Source of the DNA: Roseburia sp.
Lineage (GTDB): Bacteria > Bacillota > Clostridia > Lachnospirales > Lachnospiraceae
Assembly (NCBI GenBank): GCA_030844625.1
Contig: JAUUNJ010000206.1
Location: 1 to 5,373 of the forward strand
Length of the DNA stretch: 5,373 bases
Reading direction: 5' to 3'
Positions 1 through 5,261 of the stretch are shown here, one piece after another. Positions within the stretch are counted from its first letter, which is position 1. Every line of letters starts with the position of its first letter. The notes under the pieces were generated by a model. That model made no database searches, was not told where the DNA came from, and was given only the letters and a program-made list of their open reading frames with translations. A program made the position numbers and the translations under genes.

Positions 1-914
1 CTGAACTCCTTTCTTCAATTCCTATCCACTCCTTACGCTCACAAAATATCACATCAGAAACACTGCTTAGTTGTGTGGCAGACAACTCAAAATCCACGCA
101 GACATTTGCAAAACATTCAGAAGATATTAACGCTACTGTAAACGATGTAGGACAGCAGATTTCCGAAATGACAATGGTTGTTTCTGATATCGAAGAACGT
201 ATCCGTCAGGGTAATGTCCACAGCAGCGAGTTACTTCAAAAAGTGGAAAAAATGCAGACCTTAGCTAATAATTCCATGGTAAATACAAATACCCAGATTG
301 CAGAAAATCAAAAAGCTATCGAAAATGCAATGGAAGAATTACAATCATTAATGCGAATTGATGAAATGGCATCTCAAATTTTAGACATTACAAGCCAGAC
401 AAACCTTCTGTCCTTAAATGCTTCTATTGAAGCTGCAAGAGTTGGAGAGGCTGGAAAAGGATTTGCTGTAGTTGCAGGCGAAATCGGTAACCTCGCATCT
501 AATTCATCCAAAACAGCCACAGATATTCAGGCTATCTGTAATGAAACTAAAAACAATATATCACATGTCAAAACTTGTTTCGATCAGATTATTTTCTTCC
601 TGCAAAATGATGTCCAAACACAGTTTACAGAATTGGTTCAGGAAACCCAGGATTACTACCAATCCATTCAGGAAATTCAGGTTATTATATCCGAAATTGC
701 AGAAGAGTCTGAAACCTTTGTCAACACAGTACAAAATATTCAAAACCAGATCCATGCTATTTCAGATGTTCCTGATTCCGACCATATCAGCAGTCAGGAT
801 ATCTTAGAAAAGGCAAGACAAACAGAAGAAACGACACAGGAAATGTCCGTTATCGTAAATCATAACAAAGAAAATGCGTTGGAAATTAATAATATTGTAG
901 AACGCTTTTCCTGA
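1..914 (+). CDS. Methyl-accepting chemotaxis protein, C-terminal signalling part (5' end outside window)
   Basis: This is the cytoplasmic signalling domain of a chemoreceptor, which in this family couples to CheW and CheA to control flagellar motor switching. The reading frame is open back to the left window edge (first full codon at position 3), so the GTG at 75 is not a convincing start and the gene is 5'-truncated here; about 303 residues are visible. The diagnostic hairpin tip is at about 393-495, with [15 protein letters not shown] followed by [14 protein letters not shown]. Flanking sequence is rich in Gln, Glu, Asn and Ser in a heptad-like coiled-coil pattern. The usual family form after the tip is VVADEVR; here the Asp is Gly and the Arg is Gly, a modest departure. 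No transmembrane or ligand-binding region is visible, so the signal is unknown. The C terminus (IVERFS) lacks the NWETF-type CheR tether. It converges with the minus-strand genes that follow. Confidence 0.95.
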   Translation, partial: ELLSSIPIHSLRSQNITSETLLSCVADNSKSTQTFAKHSEDINATVNDVGQQISEMTMVVSDIEERIRQGNVHSSELLQKVEKMQTLANNSMVNTNTQIAENQKAIENAMEELQSLMRIDEMASQILDITSQTNLLSLNASIEAARVGEAGKGFAVVAGEIGNLASNSSKTATDIQAICNETKNNISHVKTCFDQIIFFLQNDVQTQFTELVQETQDYYQSIQEIQVIISEIAEESETFVNTVQNIQNQIHAISDVPDSDHISSQDILEKARQTEETTQEMSVIVNHNKENALEINNIVERFS

Positions 915-945
915 AAAAATGACATTTTCTCCTTTTCCCTGAACG

Positions 946-988
946 AAAAAATCGCTCAGACTAGATTATTTAATCTAATCTGAGCGAT
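946..988 (-). terminator. Intrinsic terminator for the minus-strand operon
   Basis: Arms at 951-968 and 971-988 form an 18-bp stem. Read on the minus strand every position pairs, with one U-G wobble, the loop is very short, and the stem is followed by a run of six to seven T (946-951). Read on the plus strand the same position is a C-A mismatch and no T run follows, so the minus direction is clearly favoured. It lies downstream of the DUF3021-like gene, between that gene and the convergent chemoreceptor gene, and is probably the end of the LytTR-CPBP-DUF3021 transcript. It may also weakly stop read-through from the chemoreceptor side. Confidence 0.85.
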
Positions 989-1092
989 ACTTCGTCAGGC
1001 CTGTTTTCATCTCTGTAAATCACCTTTCGGTACCCGTCTGGTGCTCGGAGTACCCAGAGGATATATCCATTCCGTTCCTTACAAATTACAAT
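970..1092 (-). pseudogene. Protein-like reading frame without a start; probable small-gene remnant
   Basis: Minus-strand codons from 1092 to a TAA at 970-972 encode 40 residues, including GYILWVLRAPDGYRKVIYRD and ending PDEVSLRLD. The composition (Trp, Gly, Pro, Arg, Asp, Tyr) looks like real protein rather than random AT-rich sequence, but the frame has no ATG and is closed upstream by TAG at 1093-1095. A Shine-Dalgarno-like AAGGA (1076-1080) followed by ATG (1068-1070) lies just where a start would be expected, but in the neighbouring frame, where it gives only 16 codons. One extra G after that ATG would join it to the long frame as a 32-residue protein. I infer a single-base deletion or a decayed gene. 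The frame ends inside the terminator stem. No family recognised; it could also be a chance open frame. Confidence 0.35.
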
Positions 1093-1493
1093 CTATTTTC
1101 ACACAATCCATTAATTTCATCAATATCAGCCTTAACTCTACTAATATCCAAATAGCAGCACAGGATTAAAACAACACCACACATTCCAGCCAAAACATAG
1201 ACAGGAAGCTGATTAACCCAGTTAAATGCATACCCAAATATCAGAACGGCTGCTAATACCAGAAGATAATGAAGCAGTATACCAAGATAAATATTTGCAA
1301 TATCAATCTTATACATCATGTGTTTGATCACTTCACAAACAACACTTAGTAAAAGAGTCTCAAAGATGGTTGATATGCAGATCATTGTTCCATCATACCA
1401 TAATGCAACAACAGACAGCACTATCAGCACAATAGCAGTTGTGACAAATGCATTATTCAGAAATTGTTTTATTAATAATCCCTTTCTTCCCAT
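1086..1493 (-). CDS. DUF3021-like four-helix membrane protein
   Basis: A 135-residue integral membrane protein with four hydrophobic stretches at about residues 13-32, 36-56, 66-90 and 95-115, then a charged tail (DIDEINGLCENRL). Length, helix count, the ILHYLLVL...FGYAFNW pattern in helix 3 and the tail containing IN before the end fit the DUF3021 family, whose genes commonly accompany LytTR-domain regulators in Firmicutes; here a LytTR gene lies two genes upstream. Family function is not settled; a role as membrane-bound inhibitor or sensor for the regulator is inferred by analogy with LytTR regulatory systems in streptococci. The ATG at 1491-1493 has a good ribosome binding site (GGGAAGG, about 7 bases upstream) that lies inside the end of the CPBP gene. 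The two genes overlap by 41 bases in different frames, so translation is probably coupled. The family call is by pattern only and rests partly on context. Confidence 0.7.
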   Translation of the reverse strand: MGRKGLLIKQFLNNAFVTTAIVLIVLSVVALWYDGTMICISTIFETLLLSVVCEVIKHMMYKIDIANIYLGILLHYLLVLAAVLIFGYAFNWVNQLPVYVLAGMCGVVLILCCYLDISRVKADIDEINGLCENRL

Positions 1494-2310
1494 GATTTTT
1501 CCTTCCCAAAAAAATAAAAAGTACTATAAGAAATGAAATGGTCTGTGCCACAGTAATCCTTAAAAACATCATTTCATCTGCGCCAGTAGAGCTCTCTATA
1601 TGAAGCAGATTCACAATAGTATTATTCACAAAATGATCGGCCATACCCATATACAAATTGCCTTCCATGTATGTAATCATTGCAAGCTTAAGCCCAACCA
1701 AAGTTGATGAAACTATAAGCATGATAGCGTTGGCTATCATCCCCTGAAAGCTGCTCTGTCCGTCAATATAGTTCCTTACAGGTCCAACAATATGCCAAAA
1801 TCCAAAAAGTAAAGAACATATACCGGTAACCTTCCAGAATCTCCTGCTATTTAGCATTCGAGGAAACAAACCTCTAAAAAGTCCCTCTTCCATTAGTACA
1901 TTAATGAAATTGCCAATGATACAAATTAGAATAAAAAGCACACTTGTCTGCTTAGCAATATTAGTATCTACGGCATATGCACTTACATAGAATCTTATAC
2001 CTGCGTATGTTCTGTTTTGCATAAGTATTAATATTTCCACAAAATAGCCTATAGCAAACATGGAAAGCCCAAGTGCCAATCCCTTTACTGCACTTCTAAT
2101 ATAGCCATTTTTTACAAATCCAATATCTGAAAGTGTTTCTCCACTTCTTCTTACAACAAGACAAATGACAATAATTCCAAACAGCTTATGTATAAAAGCT
2201 TCTCCTAAAATAGTCTGGTCAGTTCTTAATACAAAATACTCGAATATCCTCGCAACAAAACACACAAGATAAATTGTTAATACCTGTCTAATTACCCGCT
2301 TATCTTTCAT
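1453..2310 (-). CDS. CPBP family intramembrane metalloprotease (CAAX protease / Abi family)
   Basis: A 285-residue polytopic membrane protein, about seven to eight hydrophobic segments. It carries the conserved motifs of the CPBP/Rce1-like family in order: EEGLFR at residues 141-146 (the EExxxR glutamates and arginine), FGFWH at 169-173 (FxxxH), and HFVNN at 226-230 (HxxxN). All expected catalytic or metal-ligand residues are present, so it is probably active. Family members process prenylated proteins in eukaryotes; in Firmicutes they are often tied to bacteriocin maturation or self-immunity and to regulated proteolysis. The substrate here is unknown. The start at 2310 has an AGGAAAGG purine tract about 11 bases upstream, somewhat far but the best available. 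It lies 116 bp after the LytTR gene and overlaps the DUF3021-like gene. I infer that it acts on that membrane protein, on a peptide signal, or in immunity. Confidence 0.9.
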   Translation of the reverse strand: MKDKRVIRQVLTIYLVCFVARIFEYFVLRTDQTILGEAFIHKLFGIIVICLVVRRSGETLSDIGFVKNGYIRSAVKGLALGLSMFAIGYFVEILILMQNRTYAGIRFYVSAYAVDTNIAKQTSVLFILICIIGNFINVLMEEGLFRGLFPRMLNSRRFWKVTGICSLLFGFWHIVGPVRNYIDGQSSFQGMIANAIMLIVSSTLVGLKLAMITYMEGNLYMGMADHFVNNTIVNLLHIESSTGADEMMFLRITVAQTISFLIVLFIFLGRKNHGKKGIINKTISE

Positions 2311-2426
2311 GATCCAATTTTCCTTTCCTGCTAAAAATTAAAAGTTCAGGCTTTAATATACACAAAAAAGGATACTATGTGATGGATTCCTGCCGGAAAT
2401 ACAAATATCATGTACCAAGTTACAAA
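2311..2426 (-). other. Intergenic gap between LytTR and CPBP genes
   Basis: An AT-rich 116-bp gap, larger than usual inside an operon. It contains no hairpin followed by a T run, so read-through from the regulator gene is likely. A weak inverted repeat (TTAAAG...CTTTTAA, about 2339-2356) and a TATATT that could serve as a -10 box lie in it, so an internal promoter driving the protease and the DUF3021-like gene, possibly the regulator's target, cannot be excluded. Confidence 0.3.
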
Positions 2427-2864
2427 TTATCGGGCAAATGCTTCTTTTATACCTGCTATATAGCTTCTTGTAACAACAATATGCTCATCATTGCCAAGCA
2501 CTGCTTCTATGTGGCTATTCTTAGATATCATCATACTTCTAAGCTTATACTTATTTATAATACAATTCTTTCTTACTCTGATAAAACCAGCTGCCTCTAA
2601 GAGTTTCTCTAATGAGAGCAGATTCTCACTACTTTCATAAACCCGACTGGCTGTATACAGATATGTACGCCTGTCAATTGTCTCAATATAATATATATCT
2701 GTTGGATATAATTTGTAGATCTCATCCTCATATTTAGCCGGAATGGTAATAGAAAGAGATCTTACAAACTTCTCAACCTGCTCTACTTCTTTCGTTTGTT
2801 TATGAAAAAACATGTGAACCTCAGGCTCTTCATATTTCTCATTCTTATTCATAAATAATTTCAT
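2427..2864 (-). CDS. LytTR family DNA-binding transcriptional regulator
   Basis: A 145-residue protein with a C-terminal LytTR DNA-binding domain at about residues 47-143. Recognisable family signatures are DIYYIE (56-61), RVYESSENLLSLEKLL (74-89), FIRVRKNCIIN (94-104) and the closing VVTRSYIAGIKEAF. The first 45 residues are not a receiver domain, so this is a stand-alone LytTR protein of the kind usually paired with a membrane partner rather than a histidine kinase. I chose the ATG at 2862-2864 because the family usually starts with MK followed by hydrophobic residues and because GTGGGT lies about 6 bases before it; a GTG at 2874-2876 would add four residues but has no ribosome binding site. 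It is the first gene of the LytTR-CPBP-DUF3021 set and probably autoregulates the set. Targets are not visible. No convincing -35/-10 pair was found upstream, as expected if an activator is needed. Confidence 0.92.
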   Translation of the reverse strand: MKLFMNKNEKYEEPEVHMFFHKQTKEVEQVEKFVRSLSITIPAKYEDEIYKLYPTDIYYIETIDRRTYLYTASRVYESSENLLSLEKLLEAAGFIRVRKNCIINKYKLRSMMISKNSHIEAVLGNDEHIVVTRSYIAGIKEAFAR

Positions 2865-2938
2865 ATGTATACCCACAATATTATCAAATTATTGCACTCT
2901 GCTTTGTTCCACCTTCATTAGCAAAAAGCATAAAACTA

Positions 2939-2957
2939 TGAAAGAAACGCTCTTTCA
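2939..2957 (-). repeat. Inverted repeat, possible weak terminator of the AbiE operon
   Basis: Perfect 7-bp arms TGAAAGA (2939-2945) and TCTTTCA (2951-2957) flank a 5-base loop. On the minus strand the stem is followed by TAGTTTTATGCTTTTTGC, a broken T-rich tract. It lies 42 bp after the small membrane protein stop and before the LytTR gene, so it could end the AbiE transcript, although the stem is AT-rich and the T run interrupted. It could instead be a protein-binding site in the LytTR upstream region. Confidence 0.35.
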
Positions 2958-2963
2958 CATACG

Positions 2964-2980
2964 TGATACAATTTGTATCA
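2964..2980. promoter_or_regulatory. Perfect 17-bp palindrome, candidate operator
   Basis: TGATACAA, one central T, then TTGTATCA: both 8-bp arms match perfectly. It lies in the 134-bp gap between the small membrane protein stop (2999) and the LytTR start (2864), 100 bp upstream of the latter. The short centre and perfect symmetry fit a dimeric repressor operator better than a terminator, and no T run follows. LytTR proteins normally bind imperfect direct repeats, so the cognate protein may not be the LytTR regulator. No second copy was noticed in this window. Confidence 0.5.
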
Positions 2981-2998
2981 TTCCCGCAAATGCTTGTT

Positions 2999-3148
2999 TT
3001 ATCGGTGTTTTTTGATTTCACTTAATGAAATATAAGTTCCTACTAATATTACCAATACCGATATAACTGCAAGAATACTGGAAATGAAATCTCTGATAAC
3101 ATCGTAATTCCCTGTTCTGTACCAGGACTTCAACATTCCTTCTATCAT
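2999..3148 (-). CDS. Small single-pass membrane protein coupled to AbiEii
   Basis: A 49-codon gene too short for common length cutoffs. The ATG at 3146-3148 overlaps the AbiEii stop in an ATGA arrangement, the classic sign of translational coupling. A TGGA lies about 7 bases upstream; in-frame alternatives are ATG at 3154 and GTG at 3160, both less well placed. The protein has a polar N-terminal segment with Trp and Tyr (KSWYRTGNYDVIRD, residues 7-20), one clear hydrophobic helix at about 21-42 (ILAVISVLVILVGTY), then a short basic tail (EIKKHR). This predicts a single-pass inner-membrane protein with a positive end probably in the cytoplasm. No family is recognised. Position makes it the third gene of the AbiEi-AbiEii operon; a role as membrane effector, anchor or phage sensor is only inference. 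The coherent domain layout argues against a chance frame. Confidence 0.65.
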   Translation of the reverse strand: MIEGMLKSWYRTGNYDVIRDFISSILAVISVLVILVGTYISLSEIKKHR

Positions 3149-4083
3149 TTGCATTTCCACAACGCCATCGGATGATTCCTTATTCTCTCTACAATCTCAG
3201 TATCCTCAAAAAGCAACTCCGGTTTATATTCCTTGGCTATAAACCTTTCCATATAATCCATTTCTGCTTCTGTCGGCTTCATAAGCGATTCTATATACTC
3301 CTTCGCCTGTTGTTTCTTCCCTTCCAAATCGAACTTATCCTTCGTAGCCAGAACCGGGAATAAATCAGATTTTATCTTTGAAAAGACAAGACTGTCTATG
3401 GCAGATGTATCAAAATCTTTGTTCACATCTTTTGTAGAGATAGTCGCATAGAAAATGATACATTTTCTGAATATATCCCCTTCACCTGAAAACAGCTCCA
3501 TGTCAGCCATATTGCAGAAGTCATACAGATCCCTTGCAGCAGCTCTGCTTATCAGAGCGTTGGTTTTTGCCGCAAAGATTTCCATAGCCGCTACCGTTCT
3601 AACCTTTATCGGCTCTCCGAAAGCATCTGTTATAAAGACTCTGTCTTCTGACGAAAGCACGTGTGTTCTCAGTGAATAGTTAATCTCTATTTTGATCATA
3701 TCCCTGTTGCCTGCCGCATTCACGTAGTTATAGTGGAATGCATCCAAACTGTGACTGAATCTTGACGCATCGGAAAGAGAATATCCCTGCTCTGACATGT
3801 ATCTCTTCAGAATCTCTGTCAATCGCTCTCTTTCATTTGCCGTCTCTTCTCTTGTCAGATTCGGGATAAAATCCAGATCTATATCAACAGACAATCTCGG
3901 AAGGTTGAAAATAGTCAGATTTATAGCTGTTCCACCCTTAAGCAGCAGATGTTCACACATATATTCATGCGTATTCAGAAATTCAAGAATTGTTCTCAAA
4001 CGAAGAACCTTCTCAAATGTATCACGATTAAAGCCATATTCCCGTGCTCTTGCATCAAGCTCTCTTCTGTTATATTGCGGCAT
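3145..4083 (-). CDS. abiEii: AbiEii family nucleotidyltransferase toxin (type IV toxin-antitoxin / abortive infection)
   Basis: A 312-residue protein of the AbiEii/AbiGii (COG2253-type) nucleotidyltransferase group. The DNA polymerase beta-like fold motifs are all present: KGGTAINL at residues 49-56 (GG[ST] nucleotide loop), SVDIDLDF at 65-72 (DxD metal ligands Asp67 and Asp69), MIKIEINY at 129-136 (third motif with Lys131 and Glu133), and the family-specific RAAARDLYD at 180-188. Length is close to that usual for the family. Relatives are growth-arresting toxins: lactococcal AbiE blocks phage propagation, and mycobacterial MenT proteins add nucleotides to tRNA acceptor ends. The exact substrate here is unknown. 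It starts 3 bp after the antitoxin stop, with GGGGGA overlapping that stop as ribosome binding site, so toxin translation follows antitoxin translation. Its own stop overlaps the small membrane gene. No damage is visible. Confidence 0.95.
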   Translation of the reverse strand: MPQYNRRELDARAREYGFNRDTFEKVLRLRTILEFLNTHEYMCEHLLLKGGTAINLTIFNLPRLSVDIDLDFIPNLTREETANERERLTEILKRYMSEQGYSLSDASRFSHSLDAFHYNYVNAAGNRDMIKIEINYSLRTHVLSSEDRVFITDAFGEPIKVRTVAAMEIFAAKTNALISRAAARDLYDFCNMADMELFSGEGDIFRKCIIFYATISTKDVNKDFDTSAIDSLVFSKIKSDLFPVLATKDKFDLEGKKQQAKEYIESLMKPTEAEMDYMERFIAKEYKPELLFEDTEIVERIRNHPMALWKCK

Positions 4084-4086
4084 CCT

Positions 4087-4836
4087 CTATCCCCCGTTCT
4101 TCATTCGCTTAATATTCTTTGGGTATACCAGTTTCCACTCACTCGAATATCCGGGCTCACATATACCATTTGTCAGATATCGCTTTGAATTTCCGCTTCT
4201 ATCGTTGCATATCTTTATGAAATCATCACTTATGCCAAGCTCTGTCTGATATTCACTAAAAATAAAACCAATCTTCTGATATAAAAAAGCACTGTCATAT
4301 CCAGCCAGATAGTTTAACAATTTTGTCTCATCAATACTATTCACGGACACTACACACGAAAGCACCTCTTCAAGACCGGCGATAAGATTGATATCCTTTA
4401 TGGAATCTACTATTGTCCGCTCCTTGTCCGTAACCCTCACGCCACCGCTAAACTCTGGAGAAACTATACCTTCCTTCATCTGTTCTTTGACATAATGATA
4501 AGTGTACCCATCAAATTCAAAGTCGTGGAAACGCATCTCAGAACCAACATAAACCTCATAGAAAATCTGATCTACAGTTCCATAATACTCAAATGCAGTG
4601 TGATGGGATACATAAGAAGATGGCGTGACAGCACTGGCAACCTGAAATCTGTTCGCCACCGGTCCTCCATTTTCCCCACTCACGCACGTGTACAGTCCGT
4701 TTCGAATTTTTAATACTATATTCTCCTTAAGAAGCTTTCCCAAAGCCGCTCTTGCCGTCCGTTCACTTGAATAAAAAGCATTTACTTCTTTCATAGAAAA
4801 AACTGGGTATTGTAGCAATTCATAGTATAAATTCAT
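4087..4836 (-). CDS. abiEi: AbiEi family antitoxin and autorepressor (winged-helix)
   Basis: A 249-residue protein upstream of and adjacent to AbiEii, matching COG5340-type 'predicted transcriptional regulator of viral defence system' proteins. The N-terminal winged-helix domain covers about residues 1-55 (FSMKEVNAFY, then RTARAALGKLLKENIV, then the wing KIRNGLYT). The family hallmark SYVSHHTAFEYYG is at about 73-85, followed by the C-terminal antitoxin domain. In studied AbiE systems this protein represses its own operon by binding inverted repeats and counters the toxin without stable contact. The start is well supported: ATG at 4834-4836 with GGAG 7 bases upstream. A consensus -35 element and palindromic sequence lie about 95 bp upstream, consistent with autoregulation. 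Confidence 0.92.
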   Translation of the reverse strand: MNLYYELLQYPVFSMKEVNAFYSSERTARAALGKLLKENIVLKIRNGLYTCVSGENGGPVANRFQVASAVTPSSYVSHHTAFEYYGTVDQIFYEVYVGSEMRFHDFEFDGYTYHYVKEQMKEGIVSPEFSGGVRVTDKERTIVDSIKDINLIAGLEEVLSCVVSVNSIDETKLLNYLAGYDSAFLYQKIGFIFSEYQTELGISDDFIKICNDRSGNSKRYLTNGICEPGYSSEWKLVYPKNIKRMKNGG

Positions 4837-4895
4837 ATTTTCACTCCATCATGTTAATAATATGTTGTAATTTACTCTGTTTTATGTTATTCCTG

Positions 4896-4935
4896 TACAT
4901 ATTGTTAACCTAATAATGTAAAACAAATTTGTCAA
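4896..4935 (-). promoter_or_regulatory. Candidate AbiE promoter and operator
   Basis: On the minus strand a perfect -35 hexamer TTGACA lies at 4935-4930. The hexamer at 17-bp spacing (TAGGTT, 4912-4907) is a poor -10; a second pairing, TTAACA with CATAAA at 16-bp spacing further downstream, is also possible. The -35 is overlapped by the perfect palindrome ACAAATTTGT (4923-4932). Downstream a looser symmetry has outer arms TACAT (4896-4900) and ATGTA (4916-4920) around GTTAAC (4904-4909). Such symmetric sites around a promoter fit autorepression by AbiEi, but which one binds is unknown. Confidence 0.45.
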
Positions 4936-5024
4936 GTTATTTTTATGTGTTTTTTATCATTTTTAATACAATTATCATACCAAATCTAAACCTATGATGT
5001 TATTACTATCTGGCACATGCTGGT

Positions 5025-5044
5025 CGATGTTTCTTCAAACATCG
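5025..5044. repeat. Perfect 8-bp hairpin with tetraloop
   Basis: CGATGTTT and AAACATCG flank a four-base loop (CTTC on the plus strand, GAAG on the minus). No T run follows on either strand, so it is not a standard intrinsic terminator. It lies 33 bp after the DUF6440 stop and may protect the 3' end of that transcript or be a protein site. Confidence 0.5.
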
Positions 5045-5076
5045 CAATCATATCCGCTTCAGTTTTAACAAATAAT

Positions 5077-5259
5077 TTAACTATTCACAATTGATGAAAT
5101 AACAGGTTTCCCTTCTCTATCTAATAATGGTGTCAATCCTCCGGAATAACCACTTGCATGATATAAGTAATTTATTCCAGTCTCCTTATCTACCCAAATT
5201 TCTGTAACACTCATCGTGCCCTGTGAATATATTTTCTCAAATCGTTGATTCTTTGCCAT
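5077..5259 (-). CDS. DUF6440 family small protein
   Basis: A 60-residue protein that I recognise by pattern as the DUF6440 family: RFEKIYSQG near the start, TEIWVDKETGINYLYH at residues 19-34, then SGYSGGLTPLLDREGKPVI at 36-54. Length is typical for the family, which has no assigned function; no signal peptide or membrane segment is seen, so it is probably cytoplasmic. The start is firm: ATG at 5257-5259 with a strong CGGAGG ribosome binding site 9 bases upstream, located in the last codons of the preceding gene. Only 2 bp separate the two genes, so they form an operon. The protein ends NS immediately before TAA. Confidence 0.85.
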   Translation of the reverse strand: MAKNQRFEKIYSQGTMSVTEIWVDKETGINYLYHASGYSGGLTPLLDREGKPVISSIVNS

Positions 5260-5261
5260 TT

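Larger units (their letters stand above)
4837..5076 (-). other. Intergenic region upstream of AbiE operon
   Basis: This 240-bp stretch is very AT-rich and holds the AbiE promoter candidates (4896-4935), a poly-T-rich section (about 4936-4966 on the plus strand), a short inverted repeat ATCATA...TATGAT (4974-4998) and a perfect 8-bp hairpin (5025-5044). I see no T-run terminator for the upstream DUF6440 gene, so read-through into the AbiE operon is possible. A minus-strand frame from 5084 to 4992 gives a protein-like stretch (KTEADMIAMFEETSTSMCQ) but has no good start or ribosome binding site. Confidence 0.5.

Noticed and set aside
75..77. GTG at 75 as the start of the chemoreceptor gene
   Set aside because: The frame is open to the left edge with plausible helical residues and no ribosome binding site precedes the GTG, so the gene is truncated by the window.
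472..807. Second-frame and antisense frames within the chemoreceptor gene
   Set aside because: They lie wholly within a clear chemoreceptor frame and have no ribosome binding site or family features.
951..988. Terminator for the plus-strand chemoreceptor gene
   Set aside because: On the plus strand the stem has a C-A mismatch and no T run follows; both features favour the minus strand.
989..1085. Insertion sequence end or attachment site near GGTACC and the repeated GTACCC
   Set aside because: Only a 6-bp direct repeat is seen, with no transposase, target duplication or terminal inverted repeats; the stretch is better explained as a decayed reading frame.
2346..2411. Minus-strand 21-codon frame (MIFVFPAGIHH...) between LytTR and CPBP genes
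   Set aside because: Very short, no ribosome binding site, and composition typical of AT-rich noise.
2874..2876. GTG start for the LytTR gene
   Set aside because: No ribosome binding site upstream, and the later ATG gives the usual family N terminus.
3797..4249. Long plus-strand frame opposite the AbiE genes
   Set aside because: It is antisense to two genes with full family motifs and its translation has no recognisable features. The same applies to the smaller plus-strand frames at 1318-1536, 2379-2600, 3172-3363, 3455-3679, 3949-4188 and 4495-4713.
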